NCBI GenBank assembly: GCA_017415945.1
Contig: JAFQDR010000108.1
Span: forward strand, 1 to 64,000
Origin: Oscillospiraceae bacterium
Lineage (GTDB): Bacteria; Bacillota_A; Clostridia; Oscillospirales; Oscillospiraceae
DNA length: 64,000 bases
Reading direction: 5' to 3'
Notes under the pieces: model-generated
Seen by the model: the letters and a program-made list of their open reading frames with translations, nothing else
Database searches by the model: none
Told to the model about the DNA's origin: nothing
Shown here: one piece after another, positions 51,300 to 59,877 of the stretch
Position numbering within the stretch: the stretch's first letter is position 1
How the letters are laid out: the number at the start of each line of letters is the position of its first letter
Translations under genes and position numbers: made by a program

Positions 51300-53834
51300 A
51301 TGAAAACATTCCGAGGAAGTGCCATTGGCAAGCTCATCATCGGGCTGATCGTCATTGCCCTGCTGACGGGCTGCGCCTACCATGCGGTATTTGGCATTGC
51401 TTTCACCGTGGTGGATGCCCGTGACTGGGCAGGTGCGGTGCTGAACATTAACATGAACAATCAGACCCGGCAGGCAACGGACTATTTCTTCCTGCAAAAG
51501 CAGTATGCGGACGTGAAGGAAGATGACATTCCCAAGTGGGCACAGCAGGAGCTGGCAGATTACGAGGCCCTGTTCAATCCCGAAACCACCAACTTCCGCT
51601 TTGCGGTGTATGTTGGTGAGGAACAAATTTTCGGCAATTACAACGGCGAGCCCACCATTGCCACCGACTATGACTGGGAGCAGCGGTTTATCGGCACCGA
51701 GCTGGACCGTCAGCGTCTGGAAGCCATGGAGCGGGAGTGGGCATACGACTATGAAAACGACGTAGCCCTGCAGGGTGTGGGCGGCACCATCTACCCCGTG
51801 CCCGAATCCCACAAGATGCCCGAGCAGTACGCATTTTATGATGACTACGGCAACTACTACGACGAATATGGCAACGTCATTGCCTACAACGGCAAGTATT
51901 ACGATGAAAACGGCAATTTCATCCATGTGGTTACAGAGTCCGCAGAAACGGAGAATCCTTCCAATCATACCATTGTTGTGGATGGAATCACCTATTTCCC
52001 CATCGACCCCAGTGAGGGCTTCCCCGAGCCCTTTGCGTATCGGGACGAAAGCGGTTCGTTCTTTGATGAAAACCTGAACCTGATCATGACGGGGGAAGGC
52101 TACTACATGGTGGAGACTACCCCTCCCCCTCGCGTGCAGACGGATACGACGACCATCGTCTCTACCCCCAAGCCCACGCCTACGCCCGCACCTACCCCCA
52201 AGCCTCAGCTGGTGGAGGTACAGAAGCTGACGGACGAGGAGCGGGAAGCACTGTACGCTGCCTGCTATGAGGAATATGCCATCCGCGGCTACATCCTTGA
52301 GGAAATGACCGTGGCAGATGGGTACTCTGCCCTGTATGACCGTGTCATGGAATACGCATCCTACAGAGAGGACAATGTGGAGAATGCCATCGGTCTGGGC
52401 ATCGGCGGTCTGGTGCTGCTGGCCATCCTGCTGGTGCTGGCGGGCAAGCGCAATGAAGACGGCGCATACGAAGCCAACGGTACAGGTCGTCTGCCCTGGG
52501 ACGTGTGGTTCGTAGGTGTCTGCTGCTTGGCAGTGGGCGCAGGCTGTGTGGTATTTGTAGCTTCGGAAATCACTATGGAAGCCCTGTACTACAACGGACT
52601 GGAAGTCAATCTGGAGTTCTTCGAGCTTGCCATTAAGGGCTGCACCGCTGCGGCTGCCCTGTGCGTGGCACTGCTGGTGGGTGTGCTGCATTCCATTGCT
52701 GCCCGCGTGAAGGTCAAAGGCTGGTGGAAAAACTGCCTGTGTTGGAAGCTCTGCGTATGGGCATGGAAGTGGTGTGTCAAGGCGCTGAAATGGTGTTGGC
52801 GCGTCTGCAAGCGCATCTGGGGCGGTGTCCGCAAGGCCATTGTGTCCATCCCTCTGATTTGGAAGGCTGCGGTCATTCTGGGTGGCATCGGCGCGGTGGA
52901 ATTTGTGTTCTACGCCGCCAATGCCCAATATGGTGAAGGTGTATTCTTTGCCTTCCTGTGGCACATTGTCCGATTCCTCGCACTCATGATTATCTGCCTC
53001 ATGCTCAAGCGGCTGCAGGCAGGTGCCCGTACCATCGCCGACGGGGATCTGGATCACCGCATCGACACCAAGAATCTGTATCTGGACTTTAAGGAGCACG
53101 CAGAGTGCCTGAACCGCATCGGCGACGGTCTAAGCCGCAGTGTGGACGCACAGCTTCGCTCCGAGCGCATGAAGACCGAACTCATTACCAATGTGTCCCA
53201 TGACCTGAAGACCCCCCTCACCAGCATCGTCAATTACGTGGACCTGCTGAAGAAGGAGGAGCTGACGGGCAGCGCGGCGGAATATGTGGAGGTGCTGGAC
53301 AGACAGTCCGCACGGCTGAAGAAGCTGACTGAGGACCTTGTGGAAGCCTCCAAGGCATCCAGCGGTGCACTGAACGTGAAGTCCGAGCGGGTGAATCTTA
53401 CGGAGCTGCTGGAGCAGTCCCGGGCGGAATATGCGGGGCGGCTTATGGAGCATCACCTGCAGCCCATCCTCCGTCAGCCCGAGGGCGAGATGTACGTCTG
53501 GGCGGACGGGAAGTATGTGTGGCGCATTGTGGATAATCTCCTGTCCAATGTGTGCAAGTACGCCATGCCCAACACCCGCGTGTACATGGAGCTGCGCAGT
53601 GAGGGCGAGTTCACGGTATTGAGCGTGAAGAATATGTCCCGAGAGAGCCTGAATATCTCTGCCGAGGAGCTCATGGAGCGCTTCGTCCGCGGAGACAGCT
53701 CCCGCAATACCGAGGGAAGCGGCTTGGGACTGAGCATTGCCCAGAACCTTGCCAAGCTCATGGGCGGTGAAGTGCGCATCACCATCGACGGCGACCTGTT
53801 CAAGGCAGATGTGCTGCTGCCAACGGCAAAATAA
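51300..53834 (+). CDS. Sensor histidine kinase with large external domain and WKxC heptads
   Basis: An 844-residue kinase. Helix 1 (about 12-36) leads to an external domain of about 350 residues with YDDYGNYYDEYGN-type Tyr/Asp/Asn repeats (176-205) and a Pro/Thr linker (PKPTPTPAPTPKP). Five more membrane helices follow between about 385 and 575. Between two of them lies a positively charged segment (475-507) built of WKxC heptads. HisKA has H634 in VSHDLKTPLTSIVNYV; the ATPase domain has N (NLLSNVCKYA) and GxG boxes (EGSGLGLSI). Partner of the upstream regulator. The topology is far larger than usual VanS-like kinases; ligand unknown. Confidence 0.92.
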   Translation: MKTFRGSAIGKLIIGLIVIALLTGCAYHAVFGIAFTVVDARDWAGAVLNINMNNQTRQATDYFFLQKQYADVKEDDIPKWAQQELADYEALFNPETTNFRFAVYVGEEQIFGNYNGEPTIATDYDWEQRFIGTELDRQRLEAMEREWAYDYENDVALQGVGGTIYPVPESHKMPEQYAFYDDYGNYYDEYGNVIAYNGKYYDENGNFIHVVTESAETENPSNHTIVVDGITYFPIDPSEGFPEPFAYRDESGSFFDENLNLIMTGEGYYMVETTPPPRVQTDTTTIVSTPKPTPTPAPTPKPQLVEVQKLTDEEREALYAACYEEYAIRGYILEEMTVADGYSALYDRVMEYASYREDNVENAIGLGIGGLVLLAILLVLAGKRNEDGAYEANGTGRLPWDVWFVGVCCLAVGAGCVVFVASEITMEALYYNGLEVNLEFFELAIKGCTAAAALCVALLVGVLHSIAARVKVKGWWKNCLCWKLCVWAWKWCVKALKWCWRVCKRIWGGVRKAIVSIPLIWKAAVILGGIGAVEFVFYAANAQYGEGVFFAFLWHIVRFLALMIICLMLKRLQAGARTIADGDLDHRIDTKNLYLDFKEHAECLNRIGDGLSRSVDAQLRSERMKTELITNVSHDLKTPLTSIVNYVDLLKKEELTGSAAEYVEVLDRQSARLKKLTEDLVEASKASSGALNVKSERVNLTELLEQSRAEYAGRLMEHHLQPILRQPEGEMYVWADGKYVWRIVDNLLSNVCKYAMPNTRVYMELRSEGEFTVLSVKNMSRESLNISAEELMERFVRGDSSRNTEGSGLGLSIAQNLAKLMGGEVRITIDGDLFKADVLLPTAK

Positions 53835-53843
53835 TGAAATAAG

Positions 53844-53880
53844 ACAACGGGGACTCTTTATTGTCCCCGTTGTTCGTTTT
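53844..53880 (+). terminator. Terminator of the two-component operon
   Basis: An 11-bp perfect stem (ACAACGGGGAC) with an 8-base loop, then TCGTTTT. Confidence 0.85.
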
Positions 53881-53915
53881 AGGGGAATCATTGCTGCACC
53901 AACGGTTTGCTGAAT

Positions 53916-54032
53916 CGTAGGGAGCGTCGTCCCCGACGCTCCGTTTTCGCTGAAGTTGGACTCTGTACGTTTTTACGGTGATTGGCAATTGTCCCACTTC
54001 GTCACGGAGCGTCGGGGACGACGCTCCCTACG
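53916..54032. repeat. 117-bp MITE-like element, copy 3
   Basis: Begins CGTAGGGAGCGTCG and ends CGACGCTCCCTACG, same length as copy 1, sharing GAAGTT and a GATTG-type centre. A further palindrome (GGCGGCAGC/AAGCGGCCGCC) follows; no gene is seen in 53835-54188. Confidence 0.8.
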
Positions 54033-54188
54033 ACGGCAAAAGATTTTTTGCGGCGGCAGCAAGCGGCCGCCCTGCGGCTGGAAACAAAACCAAAATTTCA
54101 TCGTCCGAATTAGCAGATTCCCACTTGAAAACACCACCATTGTCATGTATGCTATGTCGGTGGAATGATAAGGATAAAGGAGCAAGCT

Positions 54189-54983
54189 ATGAGAAGAAGA
54201 CTGATTACGCTTGTTTTGGCTGTATGCATGGGGCTGACCCTGTGCGGCTGCGGCAAAACAGGCGGTGCATATAAACAAATCGCGACCCTGTCGGAAGGGA
54301 AGTACGCCATCGGCTTCCGTGCGGATGACCCCGTTGCGGACTATGTGGAGGCGGCCCTGAAGGTGCTGGCCGCCAACGGCAGAATCACGGATCTGGAGGC
54401 CCGCTGGTTCAGCGATACAGGCATCACCAATTTTGGCAAGGATGCGGAGGCACTGGCCAAGCTTGGCGATATTCCTCAGCGCAGCCTGATCATGGGGCTG
54501 GACCCCGACAACTTCCCCATGAGCTACAAGAGCAATGATGTGTACATGGGCTTTGATGTGGAGCTGTGCCGCGCGGTGTGCGACCTGCTGGGCTGGCAGC
54601 TGAAGTTCTGCGAGGTGGAGGATGAGACAAAGGCTTTTGTGCACCTGTACTCCGGCAATGCGGACGTGGTCTGGGGCGGTATGCTGCTGAACCCCAATGA
54701 GACCACCTTCTCCGTGCGCTGCCCCTATATGGACGGCGGCGTGGTGCTGGTATCTCTGGCGGGCAGCGGCATGGGCAGCATCCGCAAGCTGGCGGGAGCC
54801 ACCATCGGCATGAACGAAGCACCCAAGTACAGGGAGGCCTTCAATACCACCGAGCTGAAAACCACCGCAGGTGTGCTGGCGGTCAGTGAGGAAGGCAGCG
54901 AGGTCATCTTCGATCGACTGTACAAGGGAGAATACCACGCCATCGTGGTGGATATGGCTGCGGCCAAGTATTATATGAGGTGA
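54189..54983 (+). CDS. Substrate-binding lipoprotein (amino-acid ABC type, family 3)
   Basis: A 264-residue lipoprotein: basic N-terminus, hydrophobic core and lipobox LCGC21. The mature protein follows the bacterial extracellular solute-binding family 3 pattern, with MGLDPDNFPMSYKSNDVYMGFDVELCRAVCDLLGWQLKF and later DVVWGGMLLNPNETTFSVRCPYM. The first 90 residues differ from typical members. AAGGAG sets the ATG. No permease or ATPase gene is adjacent, so it may serve a distant transporter or act as a sensor input, for example for the preceding kinase; that link is speculation. Confidence 0.85.
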   Translation: MRRRLITLVLAVCMGLTLCGCGKTGGAYKQIATLSEGKYAIGFRADDPVADYVEAALKVLAANGRITDLEARWFSDTGITNFGKDAEALAKLGDIPQRSLIMGLDPDNFPMSYKSNDVYMGFDVELCRAVCDLLGWQLKFCEVEDETKAFVHLYSGNADVVWGGMLLNPNETTFSVRCPYMDGGVVLVSLAGSGMGSIRKLAGATIGMNEAPKYREAFNTTELKTTAGVLAVSEEGSEVIFDRLYKGEYHAIVVDMAAAKYYMR

Positions 54984-54988
54984 CAAAA

Positions 54989-55020
54989 TCCGAGAGAGCA
55001 AACGCTCTCTCGGTTTTTTG
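54989..55020 (+). terminator. Terminator of the lipoprotein gene
   Basis: A 10-bp perfect stem (CCGAGAGAGC), loop AAAC, then six T. Confidence 0.88.
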
Positions 55021-55035
55021 ATTTGCATCGCACCT

Positions 55036-55142
55036 TGTCATCCTGAGCGAAGCGAAGGATCTCAAGGGCTTTGCCATTGCAGAGTGTCCTCGCCGTTGCA
55101 CCGTCCTTAGAGTTGAGATCCCTCGCAGGCTCGGGATGACAA
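55036..55142. repeat. TGTCATCCTGAGC-type dispersed inverted repeat
   Basis: It begins TGTCATCCTGAGCGAAGCGA and ends CTCGGGATGACA, with GGATCTCAA facing TTGAGATCC inside. Elements with these ends are scattered through many bacterial genomes. The remaining bases to 55285 hold only an A+T-rich promoter-like tract (TATAAT at 55222). Confidence 0.75.
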
Positions 55143-55285
55143 ACTGCGGTGTTTCACGGACATTTCTGCAAAAATGTTTCTGCCGACTGAAAAAATCATT
55201 CCCTTTTTCTATATTTAATGATATAATATAATGTCATTATATTGGATACGTGTAACTTTCAACATATACATGAGGTGTTTAGAAT

Positions 55286-56149
55286 ATGTGGATCGCTGAA
55301 GATTGGAAGGATTTTGAAGTGCTGGACTGCTCCGACGGTGAAAAGCTGGAGCGCTGGGGCAGCTACCATCTGGTACGTCCCGACCCCCAGGCTATTTGGA
55401 GCACACCCCGCAGGAATCCCAAGTGGAAGACCCGCGATGCGTCCTATGCCCGCAGCAATACAGGCGGCGGTGCGTGGAACAAGAGCCGTCTCCCCGAGCG
55501 TTGGACCATTGATTACAAGGATTTGACCTTTAATATTAAGCCCATGAACTTTAAGCACACGGGGCTGTTCCCCGAGCAGGCTGCCAACTGGGACTATGCC
55601 ATGGATAAGATCCGCAACGCGGGCCGTCCCATTAAGGTGCTGAACCTGTTTGCCTACACAGGGGGCGCCACCGTTGCCTGCCTGAAGGCGGGTGCTCATG
55701 TCACCCACGTGGATGCGGCCAAGGGCATGGTGGCTTGGGCCAAGGAAAACGCCCAGTCCAGCGGGGTCATCGACTGTCCCGTCCGCTGGATCGTGGAGGA
55801 CTGCGCAAAGTTCGTGGAGCGTGAGATTCGCCGCGGCAACAAGTACGATGCCATCATTATGGACCCTCCCTCCTACGGCAGAGGCCCAAGCGGTGAGATC
55901 TGGAAGCTGGAGGAAAGCCTGTGGCCCTTCGTGGAGCTGGTCAGCAAGGTGCTGTCCGACGAGCCTCTGTTTGTCATCATCAGCTCCTACACCACCGGTT
56001 TGTCCCCCAGTGTGCTGACCTACATCGCCGAAAGCGTCTTCACCAAGAAGTACGGCAGAGGCCATGCGGAAAGCCGTGAGCTGGGTCTGCCCGTGAAGGA
56101 CACGGGTCTGGTGTTGCCCTGCGGCTCCGCCTGCCACTGGGAAATATAA
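55286..56149 (+). CDS. Class I SAM-dependent RNA methyltransferase, RlmI/RlmK-like
   Basis: A 287-residue methyltransferase. SAM-binding motif I is LNLFAYTGGATVACLKAG (near residue 118), the acidic loop is HVDAAKGMV, and the catalytic-type motif is MDPPSYGRGP (near residue 190). This is the pattern of 23S rRNA (cytosine/guanine) methyltransferases such as RlmI and RlmK, but the PUA domain of RlmI is missing, so the exact RNA target is open. GAGGTG precedes the ATG. Confidence 0.87.
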   Translation: MWIAEDWKDFEVLDCSDGEKLERWGSYHLVRPDPQAIWSTPRRNPKWKTRDASYARSNTGGGAWNKSRLPERWTIDYKDLTFNIKPMNFKHTGLFPEQAANWDYAMDKIRNAGRPIKVLNLFAYTGGATVACLKAGAHVTHVDAAKGMVAWAKENAQSSGVIDCPVRWIVEDCAKFVEREIRRGNKYDAIIMDPPSYGRGPSGEIWKLEESLWPFVELVSKVLSDEPLFVIISSYTTGLSPSVLTYIAESVFTKKYGRGHAESRELGLPVKDTGLVLPCGSACHWEI

Positions 56150-56167
56150 GCGCGCTGCGCTTTCGAA

Positions 56168-56347
56168 GAACCTCCTTGCGGAGCTTCTTCGAGAATGCTC
56201 CCGCCGAACGGCGATGAGCAGACAGGTTTTATGCGCGCACTCGCTATGCTCATACACTTAAAAACCTGAGAAGTATTTTTCGCTTCGTACATGCCGGCGC
56301 GAAAAATCGATTGAATTTTGTTTTGCGGCGCCGCCGAAAAATTCTGC
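56168..56347 (+). repeat. Composite dispersed element behind the methyltransferase gene
   Basis: GAACCTCCTTGCGGAGCTTC, GCGCGCACTCGCTATGCTC and CTTCGTACATGCCGGCGCGA occur in the same order as in the copy behind dtd (43480-43656). Starts 18 bases after the stop codon. Confidence 0.75.
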
Positions 56348-56355
56348 GAAGCAGG

Positions 56356-56380
56356 TGTAGGGGCGAACACTGTTCGCCCG
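56356..56380. repeat. Short CTAC-bordered palindrome
   Basis: TGTAGGGGCGAAC-ACT-GTTCGCCCG, of the CGAAC/GTTCG stem type, directly after the composite element. Confidence 0.7.
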
Positions 56381-56413
56381 CCTGTGGCATACTAAACAAA
56401 GGAAACCGTTTCT

Positions 56414-57244
56414 ATGATTCGAGTAGAACATTTGACATATCAATACCCCGATATGGACACCGCTGCCGTCAAGGATGTGTCTCTCCATATTGAGAAGGGC
56501 AGCTTTGTGGCGGTTTTGGGTCACAACGGCTCGGGGAAAAGTACCCTCGCCAAGCACTTCAACGGCATTCTGCAGCCCACCGAGGGCAAGGTGTACGTGG
56601 CGGGTATGGATACCTCCGACCCCGAGCGTATTCTGGACATCCGCCGCACCGTGGGCATGGTGTTCCAGAACCCCGATAACCAGATTGTCGCCAACATCGT
56701 AGAGGACGACGTGGCCTTCGCTCCCGAAAATCTGGGGGTTCCCTCCGAGGAGATTCGGCAGAGAGTGGATGAGGCCTTGAAGCTGGTGGAAATGTACGAC
56801 TATCGTATGCACGCCCCCCATCTGCTGTCGGGGGGACAGAAGCAGCGTGTGGCCATTGCGGGGGTCATTGCCATGCGCCCCGACTGCATCGTGCTGGACG
56901 AGGCCACCGCTATGCTGGACCCTGTGGGGCGCAGCGAGGTCATCAAGACCGTCACGAGACTGTGCCGTGAGCAGGGCATTACCGTTGTCCACATCACCCA
57001 CCATATGGAGGAGTGCGTGGATGCCGACCGTTTGATCGTTATGGATGACGGGGTCATCGTTGCCGACGGCAGCCCCAAGCAGGTATTTGCCCAAGTGGAT
57101 ATGCTCCGCAGCCACGGGCTCACCGTACCCGCCACCACCGATTTGATCCACCGCATGAATCTGGGTGGCTGCGGCCTGAACATGGAGGCCCTGTCCGTGG
57201 ACGACTGCGTGGAGGAGATCGCAAAAATATTTTGTGAGAGTTGA
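56414..57244 (+). CDS. ecfA1: ECF transporter ATPase EcfA1
   Basis: A 276-residue ABC ATPase of the energy-coupling-factor type. Walker A is GHNGSGKST, the Q-loop is FQNPDNQI (the ECF-typical PDNQ form), the signature is LSGGQKQRVAIAG and Walker B is CIVLDEATAML, where the unusual ATAML marks EcfA1. It pairs with EcfA2 and EcfT to power several S components, including the FolT encoded at the left of this window. Confidence 0.95.
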   Translation: MIRVEHLTYQYPDMDTAAVKDVSLHIEKGSFVAVLGHNGSGKSTLAKHFNGILQPTEGKVYVAGMDTSDPERILDIRRTVGMVFQNPDNQIVANIVEDDVAFAPENLGVPSEEIRQRVDEALKLVEMYDYRMHAPHLLSGGQKQRVAIAGVIAMRPDCIVLDEATAMLDPVGRSEVIKTVTRLCREQGITVVHITHHMEECVDADRLIVMDDGVIVADGSPKQVFAQVDMLRSHGLTVPATTDLIHRMNLGGCGLNMEALSVDDCVEEIAKIFCES

Positions 57245-57256
57245 AAAAAGCATAGT

Positions 57257-57400
57257 GGCTTCCCATAGAGGGGAAGCTGGCAGCCGAATGGCTGACTGAT
57301 GAGGTGGTCGCCGCAATAGGCGGCGAAATTAAAATCAACGGCGGCTTTGCCGCCTACACCTCATCCGCCCCTTCGGGGCACCTTCCCCTCCAGGGGAAGG
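57257..57400. repeat. Double-hairpin dispersed repeat, copy 4 (diverged)
   Basis: GGCTTCCC-ATAGAG-GGGAAGCTGGC at the left and CCTTCCCC-TCCA-GGGGAAGG at the right, with an inserted inner palindrome (GCCGCAATAGGCGGC and GGCGGCTTTGCCGCC). It lies inside the ecf operon between ecfA1 and ecfA2, so it cannot be a full terminator. Confidence 0.75.
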
Positions 57401-57452
57401 TACACCGAAACGACATCTCTCCGGTTCTCTTTGAGAACGGAAAGGAAATTGT

Positions 57453-58316
57453 ATGACACCGATTTTGAAAATTGAAGGGCTGACCCACCGTTACAGCGTG
57501 GGCACTCCCTTTGCACATACAGCCATAGACAATATCAACTTGGAAATTCCCCAAGGTCAGTTCGTGGGGCTCATTGGGCACACGGGCTCGGGGAAGTCTA
57601 CCTTCATCCAGCATCTCAACGGGCTGCTGCGCCCCTCCGCGGGCACCGTGTACTACGAGGGCAAGGACATCTTTGCCTCCAAACCCGCTACCCGAGATGT
57701 GCGCTTCAAGGTGGGTCTGGTGTTCCAGTACCCCGAATACCAGCTGTTTGAGGAGACCGTGTATCAGGATATTGCCTTTGGCCCCAAAAATCAAAAGCTG
57801 AAGCCCAAGGAAGTGGACGAGCGTGTCCGTGAGGCTGCTAAGTTCGTGGGCATCGGCGAGGAGCTGTTCGACAAGTCTCCTCTGGAGCTGTCGGGCGGGC
57901 AGAAGCGCCGTGTGGCCATTGCGGGGGTCATTGCCATGCGCCCCGGTGTGCTTGTGCTGGACGAGCCCACCGCAGGTCTGGACCCTCAGGCGAGAGAGAG
58001 CCTGTTCCGCAACATCGAGGACTATCGCCGCACTACGGGCTCCACTGTCATTCTGGTGACCCATTCCATGGACGATGTGGCCCGCATTGCCGACCGTCTG
58101 GTGGTGCTCAACCACGGGAAGATCGTCATGGACGGCACTCCCCAAGAGGTGTTCTCCCGTCCCGAGGAGCTGACGGCTATGGGCTTGACCGTGCCCGTGG
58201 CAACGGAGATCGCCATGAAGCTGCGCCGTCGGGGCATTGACATCCCCGAATCTGTGTACACCACATCCTATTTGAGCAAGCTACTGCTGGCGAGAAAGGG
58301 GGATGGCCTGTGCTGA
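57453..58316 (+). CDS. ecfA2: ECF transporter ATPase EcfA2
   Basis: A 287-residue ABC ATPase: Walker A GHTGSGKST, Q-loop FQYPEYQLFEETV (the YPEYQLF form is typical of EcfA2), signature LSGGQKRRVAIAG, Walker B VLVLDEPTAGLDP. It forms a heterodimer with EcfA1. It overlaps ecfT by seven bases; the GTG of ecfT lies within its last codons. Confidence 0.95.
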   Translation: MTPILKIEGLTHRYSVGTPFAHTAIDNINLEIPQGQFVGLIGHTGSGKSTFIQHLNGLLRPSAGTVYYEGKDIFASKPATRDVRFKVGLVFQYPEYQLFEETVYQDIAFGPKNQKLKPKEVDERVREAAKFVGIGEELFDKSPLELSGGQKRRVAIAGVIAMRPGVLVLDEPTAGLDPQARESLFRNIEDYRRTTGSTVILVTHSMDDVARIADRLVVLNHGKIVMDGTPQEVFSRPEELTAMGLTVPVATEIAMKLRRRGIDIPESVYTTSYLSKLLLARKGDGLC

Positions 58317-59113
58317 AGGATATTACCTTAGGGCAGTATTTCCCCGGGGACAGCTTCGTCCATCGTCTGGATCCCCGCACCAAGCTCATCATGGTGATTT
58401 TGTATATCATTGCCCTGTTTCTGGCGAGCGGCTTCGTGGGCTACGCGGTGATGATCGCTGTCACTGCAGGCTTCATTGCCTTGAGCAAGGTGCCCCCCAA
58501 GTCCATGTTCCGTGGGCTCAAGTCCGTGGTGCTCATTATCGTGCTCACGGCACTTTTGAACGTGTTCTACACCGACGGCACCGTGCTGGTGCAGGTGTGG
58601 AAGCTGAAGATCACCTATGAAGGCATTATCCGCGCGGTGTTTATGGTGCTGCGCATTGTGATGCTCATTTGCGGCACCTTCCTGCTGACCTACACCACCA
58701 CCCCTGTGGCACTGACCGACGGTATGGAGCTGCTGCTGAATCCCCTGAAGAAGCTGAAGGTGCCCGTGCACGAAATGAGCATGATGATGAGCATGGCCCT
58801 GCGCTTCATTCCCACGCTGATTGAAGAAACCGACAAGATCATGTCCGCACAAAAGGCCCGTGGTGCCGACTTCGAAACAGGCAGCCTTATGGACAGAGCC
58901 AAGGCTCTGCTGCCTATTCTGGTGCCCCTGTTCGTGTCCGCCTTCCGCCGCGCCGACGAGCTGGCCATTGCTATGGAAAGCCGCTGCTACAACGGCGGTG
59001 CGGGACGTACCCGCATGAAGCAGCTGCGGTTCAAGGGTGGCGACTATGCTGCTTTGGGCTTCGGTGTGCTGCTGATCGTACTGATGATCGGATTGCAGGT
59101 GATAGGCTTATGA
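58310..59113 (+). CDS. ecfT: ECF transporter transmembrane subunit EcfT
   Basis: A 267-residue membrane scaffold with about five helices. N-terminal GQYFPGDSFVHRLDPRTKL and the two coupling-helix Ala-Arg-Gly motifs (SAQKARGADF near residue 182, and AMESRCYNG near 222) are the EcfT hallmarks. GTG start after GAAAGGGGGAT. It overlaps truA by four bases. Confidence 0.95.
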   Translation: MLKDITLGQYFPGDSFVHRLDPRTKLIMVILYIIALFLASGFVGYAVMIAVTAGFIALSKVPPKSMFRGLKSVVLIIVLTALLNVFYTDGTVLVQVWKLKITYEGIIRAVFMVLRIVMLICGTFLLTYTTTPVALTDGMELLLNPLKKLKVPVHEMSMMMSMALRFIPTLIEETDKIMSAQKARGADFETGSLMDRAKALLPILVPLFVSAFRRADELAIAMESRCYNGGAGRTRMKQLRFKGGDYAALGFGVLLIVLMIGLQVIGL

Positions 59114-59874
59114 GAAATATCGCATTGCGCCTGACCTATGACGGGTCTGCTTACCATGGCTGGCAGGTGCAGAAGACCGAGGTCACCGTGGCGGAGACTT
59201 TGGAGAAGGCACTGACGAAAATCTGCGGGGAGCCCATCAAGGTAGTGGGCTGCGGACGTACCGATGCGGGGGTCCACGCCAACCGCTACTGCGCCAACTT
59301 CCGCACCAATTCCCGCATCCCCATTGACCGCATCCCTCTGGCAGTCAATTCCCGTCTGCCTGCGGACATTGCGGTGACAGATGCCTGCGAAGCTCCCGAG
59401 GACTTCAACGCCATCGGCTCCTGCATCAAGAAGGAGTATATTTACAAAATCAAAAATTCACGGATCCGCGATCCGTTTCTGCAAAATCGTGTGTGCTTTT
59501 ACCCCTCCAAGCTGGACTTTGACCGTATGCAGCGGGCAGCCCACGCTTTCGTAGGTACCCACGACTTCCGTGCGGTGCGCAGCGTAGGCACCGAGACCCG
59601 CACCACCGTCCGCACGGTGTACTGGTGCGAGGTGACCCAAGAGGATGACATCATCACCCTGGCGGTGTGTGCCGACGGCTTTCTGTACAATATGGTCCGC
59701 GCCATTGTGGGTACCTGTGTCTACGCATCCCACGGGAAGCTGGAGCCCGAGGAAATTCCCCATCTGCTGGAAATCGGCGACCGCCGTTTGACGGGGCCTA
59801 CCATGCCCCCGCAGGGTCTGTACATGAACAGAATCTGGTATGATGGCGAAGTGGGGGAAATGATGCTCAAATAA
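59110..59874 (+). CDS. truA: tRNA pseudouridine(38-40) synthase TruA
   Basis: A 254-residue enzyme that isomerises uridines 38-40 in the anticodon arm. Catalytic Asp lies in GRTDAGVHA (near residue 52); YDGSAYHGWQ at the N-terminus and FLYNMVRAIVGTC near residue 195 are family signatures. The ecfA1-ecfA2-ecfT-truA order is widely conserved in Bacillota. Its ATG is embedded in the ecfT stop. Confidence 0.97.
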   Translation: MRNIALRLTYDGSAYHGWQVQKTEVTVAETLEKALTKICGEPIKVVGCGRTDAGVHANRYCANFRTNSRIPIDRIPLAVNSRLPADIAVTDACEAPEDFNAIGSCIKKEYIYKIKNSRIRDPFLQNRVCFYPSKLDFDRMQRAAHAFVGTHDFRAVRSVGTETRTTVRTVYWCEVTQEDDIITLAVCADGFLYNMVRAIVGTCVYASHGKLEPEEIPHLLEIGDRRLTGPTMPPQGLYMNRIWYDGEVGEMMLK

Positions 59875-59877
59875 AAG

